Of a stretch of DNA of 64,000 nt, positions 49,961 through 62,704 are shown one piece after another; within the stretch, counting starts at the first letter, position 1; each line of letters starts with the position of its first letter. Below the pieces are notes generated by a model that saw only the letters and a list, made by a program, of their open reading frames with translations, was not told where the DNA came from and did no database searches. The DNA comes from Xestospongia bergquistia. Taxonomy: Eukaryota > Porifera > Demospongiae > Haplosclerida > Petrosiidae. The stretch spans positions 11,856,849 through 11,920,848 of the forward strand of contig OZ014412.1 in assembly GCA_963965975.1 (NCBI GenBank), written 5' to 3'. Made by a program: the position numbers and the translations under genes.

Positions 49961-52900
49961 TTCTGATTCTTATGGACATGTTACTATTCAATCTAAGCCA
50001 CTACCTTATTCTGACTCTGTTCATTGTAAGTGCCTTACATATTCCACTAATTTTGTTAGAGATTATTTAAAACTATAAATGTTTCACTGTGAATATTAGA
50101 TATCTAGCATATAAAAGAACTGCACTTATTAAAAATATACATAAAAAATTACACAGCTGTCAATTATCTACTGAGTATTTAATCATTTATATCGAAGACT
50201 TATTAATTTAAACTGATATACAAGTTGTAGAGTTTGTCATAATTACATTATGCTTTTGTAGTTGCTTTGTTCCAAGTTTTACCAGAATATGCAGAAAACA
50301 AGTTAGTTAACTATTTTGCAGTATTAAATTGTTATTGCTCACATATATAGTCCTTCTCCACTAACAATACAAAAGGTAATGTTTACATAATAACTAGAAT
50401 AAATATAGACAATCTTTAATTCTTATCTTTAACTATAGGAAGAAGAAAGGCACTGTTTTCACCGCAAACTAGTTTATGGTAGAAAGATGAAGGTGTGAAG
50501 GAATATACTATTGACTTACTGGCATCCAAGATATTTTTCTTCTTGATAGTTAGTTCAAGTTGCTTCCAATTTGTATCTCCATCTACCATTTATTTCATCA
50601 GATGTTAGCAAGAACAAGCAAGTATGTTCTTGACTGTTGATGATGTGCTGAATGTGTTCTACTGTTATATGCATTCTTATCTTCATCATTATCATTGTTG
50701 CCTTCATTTTTCAGGCTACTCTTACGCAATATGATGATGCCTGCTTATTTAAAATTTTGCCCTATACTTCTGGAAAAAACAATGGAGAAATTGTAGCTAA
50801 GGATTTATTTGCTTTTACTCATATAATACATTAACATTTTAGATTTATTATGGTGATGAGCTTATTCTGAAGTCAGTGCAACAAAAGAGAAATTACTATA
50901 TATTATGTGTTCATAACACTTTAGCTGAAAAGTAATGTCGCATAATTAAGTATGTTACATACTACTGAATTTCATCTTGATAACATGTATATATACTCTC
51001 TTATTGACATACCACTGCCAGATTTAATTTATTTCTTTACACGTCCAATTTCAGTAACTAAAATTAGAAATGTTGAACTTATATATAAATTGCATAACAT
51101 TGGTATAATGTGTATCAATATTATATAATCACATTGCATATTAGGAGACTAGTATTATAAAAGGAAATATCATTCTTAGTTGATATGAAGATGATGATAG
51201 TTTTACATTGATTTGGCAATATGTTCAAGTGTGTATTTTGGCTGGAAAGAAACAAATGAAAAAATATTTTAAATTAATTCGTAACTTAATTGTTCAATTC
51301 TTATGGCTATTTTGTAATATTTCTTTTAGATATGGGTTTACATTGGCAGTGACTAATTCTGTGTTTACTATTCAACCACATACAAGTACTCAAACTCGAA
51401 TACCACACAAAACAACCAGTGTGTTGTTGTTTTGACTAACCTTGAACATTATTTGTTGTCACATGCAACACTAAAATAAATGGATATAAGCAATAAAATT
51501 GTTTTGTGCAAACCATAAATTTGTGCAATTTTGCGTGATTCTTACATTGCTTCAAGCATTGCTATTAAACATAATAAATTAAATGGAGGTATGTAAAAGA
51601 GCAATTTCAGTGATCACTACTGCTATTTTCAAGTCACACCACATATAAATGTAGAATACCAATTATAATTTCTCTGATTTATTATACACTTTATAATTAG
51701 TTGAAGCAAGAAAGAAAAGACTTCTTCATGATATACAGAGACAACCTCCTGTATCAGGAGACATTTGGTAGCAACTAGAAAAGATTGCACAATTACCACA
51801 TTCAAAACCACACCCAATGGATGGTATGTGAAGTAGATGTTTGTATTATCCTATCATGAAATTTATGTATTATTTGATATTAGATTACAATAGGTTCTCC
51901 ATTAAAGTTCAATGAGAAATGTTGTGTCAAACACATTCTCACAGAGAAATATTTAGTCTGTGTAAAACCTAATAAAGAATTTTCACATATACTGGTTGGT
52001 CTTTTTACTATATTATAATGACAATGTAGCATATTTGATTACTATTTGTATTCTACTGTACATAGCTAACTTTAACTGACTTAGAAAAGGTTTGTGATAT
52101 GTTTGACATCATTTTTGAAATCACATCAGGAAATCCCAAAGAAGCAAGTTACTATATGTTCTATTATTTAATATATAAAGTATGTTTTTTATAGGTGGAT
52201 GATATTAGTGTAGTTAAGAAAGGAAATCATGTAAGATTGAAGAACTGCTTGCACGAGAAGTATTTAGCAGTTAACGGTAAAATGATATTTTTGATTTATG
52301 GTGATATTTTTAAACTGAGCATGACAAATATTGAAATATTTAACTAGACTGCTCCTATGCTAGCAATCTGTATCTAATTATCGCTTTAGAGCTATTCAAA
52401 ATTAAGGATAATGTATACCCCACAATAGTCTACTCTTCCAATTTTAATCCTTGTGTTTACTATGGTTTTATTCTATTAAAATGCCATGATAATTATATTT
52501 CGATATAGTGTCTCAATCTTAAGATGTACTATTATATCACTTTCCATTCTTATTTAAGGTGATTCCAGTTTTTTTCTCAATGATTCAAAAGAAAAGAAAA
52601 AAAGTGGAAGCAAATGGTTTAATGTCAGTATATTAATGATAAAAACAATTATTATAAAAATGCATTATTTAATATTAGCTGTAAGGTAATTGGATAACAG
52701 GGTAATTGATTCTGAATTTTTATGAAAGCTACATAGTAAACATTATAGTTCCTCATTCATACAGTATATATTTCCTTAGATACAAAACTTAATAAAATAA
52801 TGTAATTATTAAACTGAATATTAAATACTAAATTTTTGTCTAGCTATGCCTTGTTGGTGATGAGGAATTTGACGAGAAGTTGGAATTATTTAGAATTGAT

Positions 52901-53117
52901 GAAGTAAGTAACCTTTAATTATTGTATTCCAGTGTTAATTAAACTGTCATCAACTGTCACATGTATGTAGACTTTACTATGACAATGATATCAGAGCACA
53001 TAGTAGAGATCATATTATCATATTCACTATAGGTCAAACCAAAACATGTACATGCAATGTATTATGTATTGAGTGTCAAAACATTTCTGAGAAAATTCAT
53101 GGAAACCTTAAAGCCTA
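49961..53117 (+). pseudogene. IP3-receptor-like pseudogene, 5' third (copy B)
   Basis: Homologous to the functional gene's exons 2-17 (20535-23987). The first exon and promoter are deleted. The exon-2 acceptor is destroyed (tttaatcg instead of tttaacag at 49960). The exon at about 51705 has an in-frame TAG (ATT-TGG-TAG). The exon encoding GGSIVRLHN is partly missing (about 51537). It ends after the KFMET exon at 53117. Intron similarity is also high, so this is a DNA-level duplication and not a retrocopy. Confidence 0.9.
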
Positions 53118-53170
53118 TGGTAAGTTGTCATATAATATGTGATATTTTATGTTTTTAGGTCAAAATAAAT

Positions 53171-54270
53171 TGATCATTTAAAAAATGTTGTATTGGAAGT
53201 TAGCAGGAAAAGAGCTTTATTTTTCATTTATTAATGATTAATAATCATTATTATAAATTTGTGGTAGTTGGGTAATGGAAAATCTATTAATCCATGCACT
53301 TAAAAAAGTGGGCATTTGTCCAGGTTGATTTGTTGTATATCAAAAGGAAATGAAAATGAAAGTACATAAATAAGGTGAAAATTCTCACTTCATAAGTAGC
53401 TAATGTAAACATAAATAACAGAAATGATCTTTTGAGTTAATCATATAATTATATATAATTATGATTGTTATATTAATGCCAATAAAAATGACATAAAATG
53501 TATGACATGAGTGGTGAGAGATGGTGGAATTAATCAGCTGATTCCTTTCAACCAGAATAATGAGTAATGAATATAGTAACCGAGTATATGATAACATTGG
53601 ATCTGTAATGATCCTTATATCATCAACTGATATGTGTGACACATACCAGTTGTTTGACCCAAACTACAATGAAAGATGTGACCATGAGCCCATACAGCAA
53701 AAAGCTCAAGATACCTCATGTTTTTTATTGACTTCCAATATGATTACTCATTGTGTGCCATATGAATAGGTAGATATTGATTGTGTGCATGAATTGAGGA
53801 CTATAATAAGGTTGTCTTACAATTCTTTCTATAGCACCTGTAATTCAACAGATACATATCCTAAATTAAATAATACTTTTAGTATATAAAAACTAGTGTA
53901 CATGATCCATATTGTTGCAATTATATTATAATCATGGTAATTAACACTAAATTGTCACAAAGAAATGCAAACTATCTACTAATCCAAGTGAAGTTTCCCT
54001 TCTGTCATCACCTCCACATCCTTCTGCTCTGCCCATTCAAACACAAACAGAACCTATATCATATAGTTTATAATTATTTTGATATTAACATGTATGCAAA
54101 TCTGATAATGCATTAGTGTTCAAGATTGTACTGATGAAATTATACCTAGTTCTTAATGGATTAGCATCACTTCACATTGTTACAAACAAAATAAATAGAC
54201 AATGTACTGACAGATTGAATATGTCTTTTATTGTCAGTTTATTTTTACTATGATTTTATCACGCATTGTA
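53171..54270. other. Intergenic, unrecognised
   Basis: Unique sequence beyond the copy B edge. A 69-codon plus frame at 53560-53769 has no recognisable motif and no splice context; I do not call it a gene. Confidence 0.45.
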
Positions 54271-54279
54271 CCCAATGAA

Positions 54280-54385
54280 TTGAGCATGCTCAACTTAACA
54301 CACTGCTTTAATGGCGCCAGTTTTAGTAAACTGAGCATGCTCAGTTCAACAAACCGCTAAAATGACGCCAATTTTTAGTCTTAAA
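54280..54385. promoter_or_regulatory. Two palindromic TGAGCATGCTCA sites in a direct repeat
   Basis: ttgagcatgctcaa at 54280-54293 and ctgagcatgctcag at 54331-54344 are perfect 14-bp palindromes 51 bp apart. Each is followed by a similar tail (aatggcgccag-ttttagt, then aatgacgccaattttt). The palindromes and relative GC richness are unusual for the region and resemble a core promoter or a dimer-binding site. An open frame starts at 54437. Function is inference. Confidence 0.4.
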
Positions 54386-54436
54386 AATAGTATGCATTAG
54401 GTAGACCGCCTCATTTCTGCAAAATGACTATGCCTA

Positions 54437-54691
54437 TTGGACCAGTGTTACTCAGGACCGATATGTTTTAAAGAAGAAGAGTACAACTGTGCTGCTGTCT
54501 ACAGTCCGTCACTTTTGTATCCAGTCAAGTTAATACCTCCCTTCAATTCTCGTTCACCTCTAACACAGAAAAACGTTACGGTCAACTCGAGGGCAACGAC
54601 AAAAAATACTCTTTGTTCCAGCACGTACACCAGCAGAAAAAGTATTCAGGTCAGAGTAAACGTACGCCATGTGTATATGTGGAAAGCCTAA
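54437..54691 (+). CDS. Unrecognised 84-residue open frame, possible first exon
   Basis: Open frame with higher GC than its surroundings (KEEEYNCAAVYSPSLLYPVK start region; Thr/Ser/Arg-rich end). An overlapping upstream ATG at 54425 ends quickly. No domain is recognised. It lies just after the paired palindromes, which is why it is listed. It may be chance. Confidence 0.25.
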   Translation: MDQCYSGPICFKEEEYNCAAVYSPSLLYPVKLIPPFNSRSPLTQKNVTVNSRATTKNTLCSSTYTSRKSIQVRVNVRHVYMWKA

Positions 54692-54699
54692 TTCAGATA

Positions 54700-55830
54700 T
54701 TCTAGCTTTGTTTGCCCCAGACAGTTGCTGTTGTTTCATATACTTGTAGCCTCTTCTAGCTGCTTTCTTATGACTTCAGACCCTTTGATCTGTTGAGGCT
54801 ACCTTATTCTATAGTATATTATCAAAGTTTAGTTCTACCTCAGTTTAAGTCAGTATTCAGTTGGCCTATGCAGCTGTGTAGCACTGATCCGAGGTAGTGT
54901 GTACAGAAGCTGTTATTGATTAGATGTATTCAGAGTAGAGAGGATTTTGCTGTCCTAAACACAACTTAAATGGTTAGTGCATATGTCTCCTAGATAAATA
55001 GGTTGTGAGTACTGAGTAACTTTTCATGAATGCTATAGCTGACAATAAGCATGGAGCTTTTAAGTTAGAAGGTCCTGGCAGCTAGCTGACAAGCTGAGTA
55101 GCTGTATTTCACATTGAGAACCAGATTTGAAGCCTAGAATATATAAGCACTTCGATAGAATATGAAGCTTACTCGTACTAGCAATTTCGATATAGCAGGC
55201 TAGCTTTCTTCTTGGTCTTAGCCTATAACCACAATGAGAAGTCATCTTGTTAACTATAATTATTAGTGGAGCTTCCCTGCTAAGTACATGAACTCTGTGG
55301 GTCCAATAGTCTAATTTTAGAACATGTTCACAACCCTATTGTAATATTTTGGTGTAATACATGTCAACTGAATAACTAGAGTACAAGTCCTGCATGTATC
55401 AATACTTGTAGTTTGTGCAAGCTTTTGAGACCAACTTTAAAAGCAACCTTAAAAATTAACATATTAATAATAATTTCTATCATACATTTTATGATAGACA
55501 CTTCACATAGTTTTAGATGTCTTGTCACTTTGATCTTCTATTGTACCATCATATCATATAGAAACTAAATCATTGTAATGTCTAATGATCCAAGTCTTGT
55601 TGAGTTAAGTGACTATTATACTATCTATTGTTGTGTTATAAAAAGCAAGTGTTATAACTCTTGTGATCAGCATAGTATGTATGTGGCTTATCCTTTGTAA
55701 ATCCATTTACATACAAACACGCCTTTTGGTAATCTTATCACAGTATGACATCTACATATCTCAACCTCTTGTAAGTCCTATAACATGTACATTCAGACAC
55801 ACTTGTAACTTCCTTTCTTTTAATTTATGG
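54700..55830. other. Intergenic, no feature seen
   Basis: No exon or repeat is supported; short open frames on both strands look random. Confidence 0.45.
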
Positions 55831-56590
55831 TAATAAACCTAGTCCTGTGACATGTCGATATACAAACCTTTTGACATATTCATACACAAATGTTTTGTTA
55901 CTCATACCACATTATGTCCTGTGATATGCACCTATATAAACCTTTTGACATATTCATACACAAATGTCTTGTTACTAGTTCTGTGGCACATTCTCTTACA
56001 ATATGGTATAACCTTGTCTCTGACAAACCTCATACAACCACATAATCATATGCAACCTAGTCCTGTGACATGTATGTTCACAAAACTTTTAACATATTTA
56101 TACATAAATATCTTGTTACTCATACCCACATTATGTCCTATGATACAACCCAGTCCTGTGAGACACACATATACAAATCTTTTGATATATTTATGCACAA
56201 ATATCTTCTTACTCATACCACATTATGTCCTATGATACAACCTAGTCCTGTGACATGCATACATAAAACCTTTTGCAACCCTTATGATGCAATTTAATCC
56301 TGTGACATGTTCTTATCTTGTAATGTCCTACAATATTTGTATAAACTCACCCTCTGACGTGTACATGTATGAACGTCTTGTTGTACAACCATATAATGTC
56401 CTATTATTTCAATTAAATATATACAAATGTCTCACATCAACAACCTCCTGTAATATATAAAACCTAACCCTGTATCCTATACATACAGTGCTAACATTTT
56501 GACATATTTATACACAATATCTTGTTACTCAAACCACATTATGTCCTATGATACAGACTATTCTTGTGACATGTACATATAAACCTATTA
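55830..56590. repeat. Degenerate tandem array (cctagtcctgtgacatg...)
   Basis: Recurring sub-motifs are tcctgtgacatg, tacaaaccttttgacatatt and cttgttactcataccacatta, then tgtcctatgata. They recur at irregular spacing of about 80-150 bp at least six times. The Tyr/His-rich frame at 55852-56235 is only the translated repeat. Confidence 0.75.
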
Positions 56591-57284
56591 TACCTTATAG
56601 CACACAACACATTCCTTCTGTAATAATATTATAATATGTAGAAAAATTCTCTTCACCAACATTGTGAATTCATTAATATTTGTTATCTGTATTTGGTATA
56701 AATTCTGTTTTCTAACAAACCTTTTGTTACCTCATACACTAAAACTATAATACTTTTGTAAATCTCCTATTCACACTAAATCTGCTAGTGTCTACAGTTT
56801 TACTGGTAGAATTTAATTTGGTTCTAGTTACTTACTGTTCAATGTAGCTCCTGTAATGATCTCTTGTTGCTACTGTGACTGTTATTATACAAGTACTGTG
56901 ACTGTTATTATACAAGTTCCATCTGTCTCCTGTAACTGTTAACACTCTTGTATACTTGATCTGACACTTTGTTTAGTCCTCTATGTTATTTTTAACATCC
57001 ATCTCCTGCAGCTGTTCTATAACACTATTATGTTATATTATTGTCTGTACCCTACATTCATTAGTTTTTCAGTACTTTTGTAGACTAAAGATGTTATATT
57101 GTTTTCTTGATATATCTTACATATTATACTCTTGTAGTGTATGACCCACAGAGTTCATGTATTGTAATACTTCCTCTTCCTCTTGCTAGTCTTGTTCATG
57201 TTATCTTGTTTTGTTTGTTGTATACTATTCCTACATATTCCAACATCGTGAAAGAGGTTTTCTACTAGCTAATGCTCGCATTGG

Positions 57285-58310
57285 TATTTTTACTGGCGTC
57301 TATAATTTTACTTCAGTTCTTTTACTGACTTCTGTAATAATATTCCAGTTCTCTTACTGACATCTATTATTTTACTTCAGTTCTTTTACTGGCGTCTATA
57401 ATTTTACTCGGGGTTCTCTTGCTGGCATCTAAAATTTTACTTCTTTTACTGACATATCTTTACTCCAGTTCCCTTACTGCCATCTTAAATTTTACTTCGG
57501 TTCTTTTACTGGCATCTATAATTTTACTCCAGCTCTCTTACTGGCATCTAAAATTTTATTTCTTTTACTGACATTTGTGATATTATTCCAGTTCTCTTAT
57601 TGATATCTATAATTTTACTTTAGTTCTTTTAATGACATCTATAATTTTACTTTAGCTGTCTTACTGACATCTCTATACTCCAGTTCTCTTGTGGCATCTA
57701 AAATTTTATTTTATTTTTTTTTACTTACATCTTTAATTTACTCCAGTTCTTTTACTGACATGTCTATACTCCAGTTCTCTTACTGGCATCTAAAATATTA
57801 CTTCAATATTTTTTACTGGCATCTAAAATTTATTTCAGCATTTTTTACTGGCATCTAGATTTTACTTCAGTATTTTTACTGGCCACTAAAATTTTATTTC
57901 AGTATTTTTTTACTAGCATGTAAAAATTTATTTCATTTTTTTACTTACATCTAAAATTTTACTGCAGTATTTTTTACTGGCATCTAAAAATTTACTACAG
58001 TATTTTTTACTGGCATCTAAAAATTTACTACAGCATTTTTTACTGGCTTCTAGAATTTTACTTCAGTATTTTTTTTGGGCATCTAAAAATTTACTTCAGT
58101 ATTTTTACTGGCATTTAAAAGATTACTACAGTATTTTTTACTGGCATCTAAAAATTTACTACAGTATTTTTTACTGGCATCTAGAATTTTACTTCAGTAT
58201 TTTTTTCTGACATCTAAAGATTACTTCAGTATTTTTTACATCTAAAATTTACTACAGTATTTTTTACTGGCATCTAAAAATTTACTTCAGTATGGCATCT
58301 AGAATTTTTC
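57285..58310. repeat. Minisatellite, ~34-bp unit
   Basis: Around 30 diverged copies of a unit like ttttactggcatctaaaa followed by tttacttcagtat. Units on the left (57290-57800) are shorter on T-runs and more diverged (ttttactgacatctataatt); those on the right (57800-58300) are more uniform. Two or three outlying copies lie at 61520-61600. Confidence 0.9.
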
Positions 58311-58369
58311 ATGTCCTGTTCATCGGCATCATGGTTTTTGGTAAGTTTTCATTCATGGTTTGTATCGGC

Positions 58370-59560
58370 GTGGAGGGTTTGAAGGTTAGGTTTTATAGCA
58401 GATGTCTATGAAATCTAAACTCTTCTCTTTATCACTAATAACTGACATGGATTGTTGTACACTAGAATTATTAAGTAATTTTAATATATAACAGACTCTT
58501 GTCAGTTTATAATAATAACTATTGCTGCACTGTTGTAATAACTATTTTTCATTTTATAGTAGGACTGTTTTCTACTGGAGATGATAATCAACTAATTGAG
58601 AGTTATAAACTCTATTTAATTAATACCTACTTTTAGGATAGAATAGGTCTGTTTGCTGATCTATTAGAGATGAGTGTTTTTCTTCTAGTAAGTTAATAGA
58701 AACACTTATTAAATAATTGTTTTTACTATTTATTCTCTTCTATTATAATAGTAATTTATTCTACATCAACATGTGATGATCTAGATCTATGATATACTAT
58801 ATATGTAAGTCATATCTATTATTAAATTACTAATTTACTAACTACTTGTTTTGTAGTGTAATGATATAATGTTCTAATGGTTATGAGTTGTATAGTAACT
58901 ATAATGTTAGAACAAAACAAATTCTGTTACATTTAGTAGGTGTATCAATAAACTAATAAGAGATGATCTGATAACATTTGTTAATATACCTACTGTAAGT
59001 TGAATTAATAAATAGTACAATGTCTACTAAATGAGCTTCAATGTTCTATAATAGGATAGAAAGGTGAATGTCACTGGTAATGATGATCTTATGTACATTA
59101 ACTGATGACTAATGTAAGTTATTTGTTATAATAATATAGACATTTCTTTACTAAACATGTATTTTTTATAATTTTTAGATGGACTTTGGTCTATTATATA
59201 GGTGTATGGTTCTCTGATAACTTAGACTGTAAGTTTGATGTATCATTAAGTTAACAATCATGTACTAAACTATTTTCTTTAATTCTATTGTGATACTTTG
59301 ATGACTAGACTGGAGATGATGCAGTGGTGTTCTCTAATAACCACTCTATGTAAGATTAATCTTTATATACCTTTCTTTAATTCTATTTAACTTCATTCTG
59401 TAGTGATGTTCAAGTTGAGTGTACTTCAACTGCTGGAGATGATGAATGAGATGATGAATGAGATGATGATGATGGAGATAATGATGGAGATGATGATGGT
59501 GATGGAGATGGTGGTGTAGATGATGATTGAGATAGTGATGGAGATAATGGTTGTATATTA
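58370..59560 (+). ncRNA. Candidate spliced non-coding RNA (seven exon-like pieces)
   Basis: Pieces between strong acceptors and gtaag donors: 58637-58687, 58752-58804, 58857-58994, 59055-59113, 59179-59228, 59309-59349, then 59404 to about 59560 (GATGAT-rich). Introns are 50-80 bp, as in the coding genes here. No reading frame stays open across the pieces. Most pieces carry a GATGAT or TGATGACTA motif. A partial duplicate with the same splice sites lies at 60540-61330. Could also be a decayed protein gene. Confidence 0.35.
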
Positions 59561-60000
59561 ATAGTTACACTATATATAGTACAATTATAAGCTGTTTTGG
59601 TCTCCTTTAATTGGTTTATCTACTACTAACACTGTGTGGACATCAATAATTGTTTATGGGCCTGGAAAAATATTAAACATTGTTGGTTGTGGCTCTTTAT
59701 CTTGGTTCTTGAGGTTGACAGTCTTTGTGTGTTGAGTATAGTTAGGGATCAGTTTATGGGTTGTCCATATGGACATCATAATGTGATTATAAGGTGGATA
59801 TTGACATGGAACAACAGTTTGTATGTTATTTTGTCATTACTTTCTAATATTGTATCCTCCTTCTTGTCTTGTGGTACCTCACATCTTGTTCATCTTTGTC
59901 TTTTGTGTATCTATATATGAACTATCCCTATATAACATTCTAGGTGTTATTGATGTATAACGATGAACCTTTCACTTGATATTAAAGATGATGTCAGACA
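59561..60000. other. Intergenic, no feature seen
   Basis: A 94-codon plus frame at 59636-59920 is hydrophobic and lacks splice or domain support; I leave it uncalled. Confidence 0.4.
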
Positions 60001-60099
60001 CTTTAATCCCTTTGTGTGTCCCTGTTGCTGTGTCATAATGTTCTGTATCTTATGTCTGTCATATTAACTCGCTTTGTGTTGTGTAATCCTGAATTATTT

Positions 60100-60465
60100 A
60101 ACTATTAACCCCTTGTGCATGTCTTGAACTATTTAATCCTCCATTTCATAATTGTTGCCATTGTTTCACATATTTACTCCTTTATGTGTGCTGTATAATC
60201 CTGAATAATTTAACCCCTTCTGTTTTGTAATTGTTAACCATTGAGTGTGTTGTGTATTAACCCCGTGTGTGTGTGTGTCGTATAATCTTGAATTATTTAA
60301 CCCTCCATTTCATAATTGTTGCCATTGTTTCACATATTTACCCCTTTGTGTGCTATATAATCCTGAATAATTTAACCCCTTCTGTTTCGTAATTATTAAC
60401 CATTGAGTATGTTGCGTATTTACCCCTTACGTGTTCTGTATAAGCCTGAATTATTTAACTCCCTT
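60100..60465. repeat. Tandem repeat, ~170-bp unit, two copies
   Basis: A unit containing ttatttaaccctccatttca, taattgttgccattgtttca and ttaaccccttctgttt occurs at about 60127 and again at about 60297. Confidence 0.75.
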
Positions 60466-60539
60466 TGTAATTTTTGGTAAATTAATGCTGACATTTTTAA
60501 TACTGACATCTCATTGTCATTGTATTACTGGTATCTGTA

Positions 60540-61330
60540 CAGGTTTTGAAGGTTAGGTTTGTGCTGGCCTGGAAGATTTGATGGTTACATTTTGTTAGCT
60601 GGTGTTTGTGAAGTGTAGGCTCTTCTCTTTATCCCTAATAATTGACATGGACTGTTGTACACTAGAATTATTAAGTAATTTAATATACAACAGACTCTTC
60701 TCAATTTACAATAATTATTATTGCTCTGTTATAATAACTATTTTTCATTTTATAGTAGGAGTGTTTTCTAATGGAGATGATCATCAACTAATTGAGAGTT
60801 ATAAACTCAACAATTTAAATGATACCTTCTTTTAGGATAGAGTAGAATAGGTCTGTTTGCTGATCTATTGGAGATGATTGTCCTACTTCTAGTAAGTTAA
60901 TAGAAACACTTATTAAATAATTGTTTTTACTGTTTTTTCTCTTTTATTATAATAGTAATTTATTCTACATCAAAATGTGATGATCTAAATCTAGTATAGT
61001 TCTATGATATACTATATATGACTAGACTGGAGATGATGCAGTGAAGTTCACTAATAACTACTCTATGTAAGATTGATTTTTTATATATCATTAAGTCTAA
61101 CTACCTATTTTTATTGTCTAGTTGTTTTTATTCTTTAGTTGATGTTCTAGTTGAGTGCTGGGAATGATGACAGCTGTATCAAAATACTTATACTATGTTA
61201 TAAGTACGATACTACTGACCCTTTTGTCACTCTAATAGATTTATGATCTAATCTACATTAACTGATGACTACTGTAAGTTGACTTATTAAATAGTACAAT
61301 TTTCTACTGAATGAACTATTTTATGGGATG
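60540..61330 (+). repeat. Partial duplicate of the 58.37-59.1 kb exon series
   Basis: 60545-60960 matches 58377-58750 closely, and acceptors and gtaag donors are kept (exon-like 60836-60891, 60956-61066, 61139-61273). Piece 60956-61066 fuses the equivalents of 58752-58800 and 59309-59349, so the DNA between them was deleted here. Confidence 0.75.
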
Positions 61331-62700
61331 GACAGGTTTAATGATCACTGGTAGTGATGTCTGATGTATGAAATGACAATCGTCAAGTATTACTATTGTT
61401 TTCCATGTGGATAAAGAGCTGTGAATCTACCAATTCATCTTATTCTTTTGAGTTAATCTCTTTAGCAAAATAATTTGTTTTAAGCTTTCACTATTATCCA
61501 GAAGGATCAGAATTACTTTATTACTAGCATCTAAAAATTTACTTCAGTTTTTTTACTGGCATCTAAAAATTTACTACAGCGTTTTTACTGGCATGTATGA
61601 CTGTGATATAAATCTTAACTTTACTGCTGTAATTATATAATACGAGTCATAACAAGGCTGATAGCTTTAATATGAACCCTTCATTTTCAAGAATAGAGAG
61701 AAAAGGTTTATTGAAATAAAAATATATAGAATTGACATTATTAATGTATTGGTTTATGTTATTCCCTTTGAAATATATATATTTAATAATTTAATAATTA
61801 TTTATTTCATTAATTATATTAAATTATTTAACTTTTAAAATATATATACATATGCTTGAATGTGAAAAGTGACACTACATATTCAATATAGTATATACAT
61901 ATGTATACACACAACAATTTCATTGTATCTTGTTAGTCCAAACAGTAATAAAGGGTCAATGACATAGTCTTTATAATGAAATTTGATCTAGTTTAGTGGT
62001 TTCTATGATTATGAGAAATAGAAACTTTATAGAATGTACAGCAACACAAAAGAAGGCAGTAATCAAGTTATTTGGCTACGAAATCTGATTAGTCAGACAA
62101 GAGTTTATTTTTCAAAGTTTCTCAAATTCATTGGTTGTGTTGTGGTGCTCAAGGTGTTACACAGTGATACAATATGCTATTACAAGCAATGTTTGTTAAA
62201 ATTAATACACATGAACAGTAATAATTCTCAATGCTGGATCTGATCTCATATTATTACATGTTGGCCATGGATGGTAAGTCTGATATTTGTATAAGAGAAA
62301 CTTTAAAAATTGATGCATGTATTGATGCAAGCAATGTCTTTGAATATTTTAATGCTATCTCTCATTAATAATTTCTTTATTTGCTTTGTTTCAGGAAAAG
62401 CTCAACATTTAAAAGAAAAGACTAGAGTAATCAAAATATTAATAATAATAATGCCATACATAAAAGAGTCAGTTATATAGAAAAATGGAATTAGATAAAG
62501 TGGAAACAACTGTACATATTAACAAGATTATTAAATGTGTCATAAAGTTATTTAATAGAATACATTAATTACAAACAGTGATACTACAATACTGTACAGG
62601 AATATGTGAGAGAAAAAAGTTTAATGTTATGTACAAAAAAAATTTTTATTATCTTTAGATAAATTAATATTTAACATGAATTATAATCTATGCTTTCTGT
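61331..62700. other. AT-rich intergenic DNA
   Basis: Two or three stray minisatellite units at 61520-61600; otherwise no supported feature. Confidence 0.45.
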
Positions 62701-62704
62701 TGTA

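Larger units (their letters stand above)
42120..53170 (+). repeat. Mosaic segmental duplicate (copy B) of the 6.9-24.0 kb region
   Basis: Same orientation as the source. Block order: 42120-42650 matches 16300-16990; 42660-43020 matches 6925-7265; 43020-43360 matches 7715-8130; 43385-44110 matches 15012-15780; 44295-44760 matches 16890-17340; 45600-45860 matches 17580-17850; 46380-46475 matches 17870-17965; 46510-46700 matches 19845-20040; 49450-53150 matches 20040-24010. So it lacks the MITE at 7264, the PHD-Ulp1 block, a TFIIA exon, and 17966-19844, and gains a ~2.7-kb insert. Boundaries are by eye. Confidence 0.85.

Noticed and set aside
50652-50834. Open frame containing TLTQYDDACLF
   Set aside because: This is a pseudogene exon of the duplicated channel gene (homologue of 21301-21378) plus flanking intron, not a separate gene.
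55852-56297. Two overlapping Tyr/His/Thr-rich frames
   Set aside because: Both are translations of the degenerate tandem array.
58637-59560. C/D-box snoRNA reading of the TGATGA motifs
   Set aside because: C-box-like TGATGA is frequent, but I could not find a consistent CTGA D box with closing stem at the right spacing.
59636-59920. 94-codon hydrophobic frame
   Set aside because: No splice signals, no motif, AT-rich composition expected to give Phe/Leu/Ile runs by chance.
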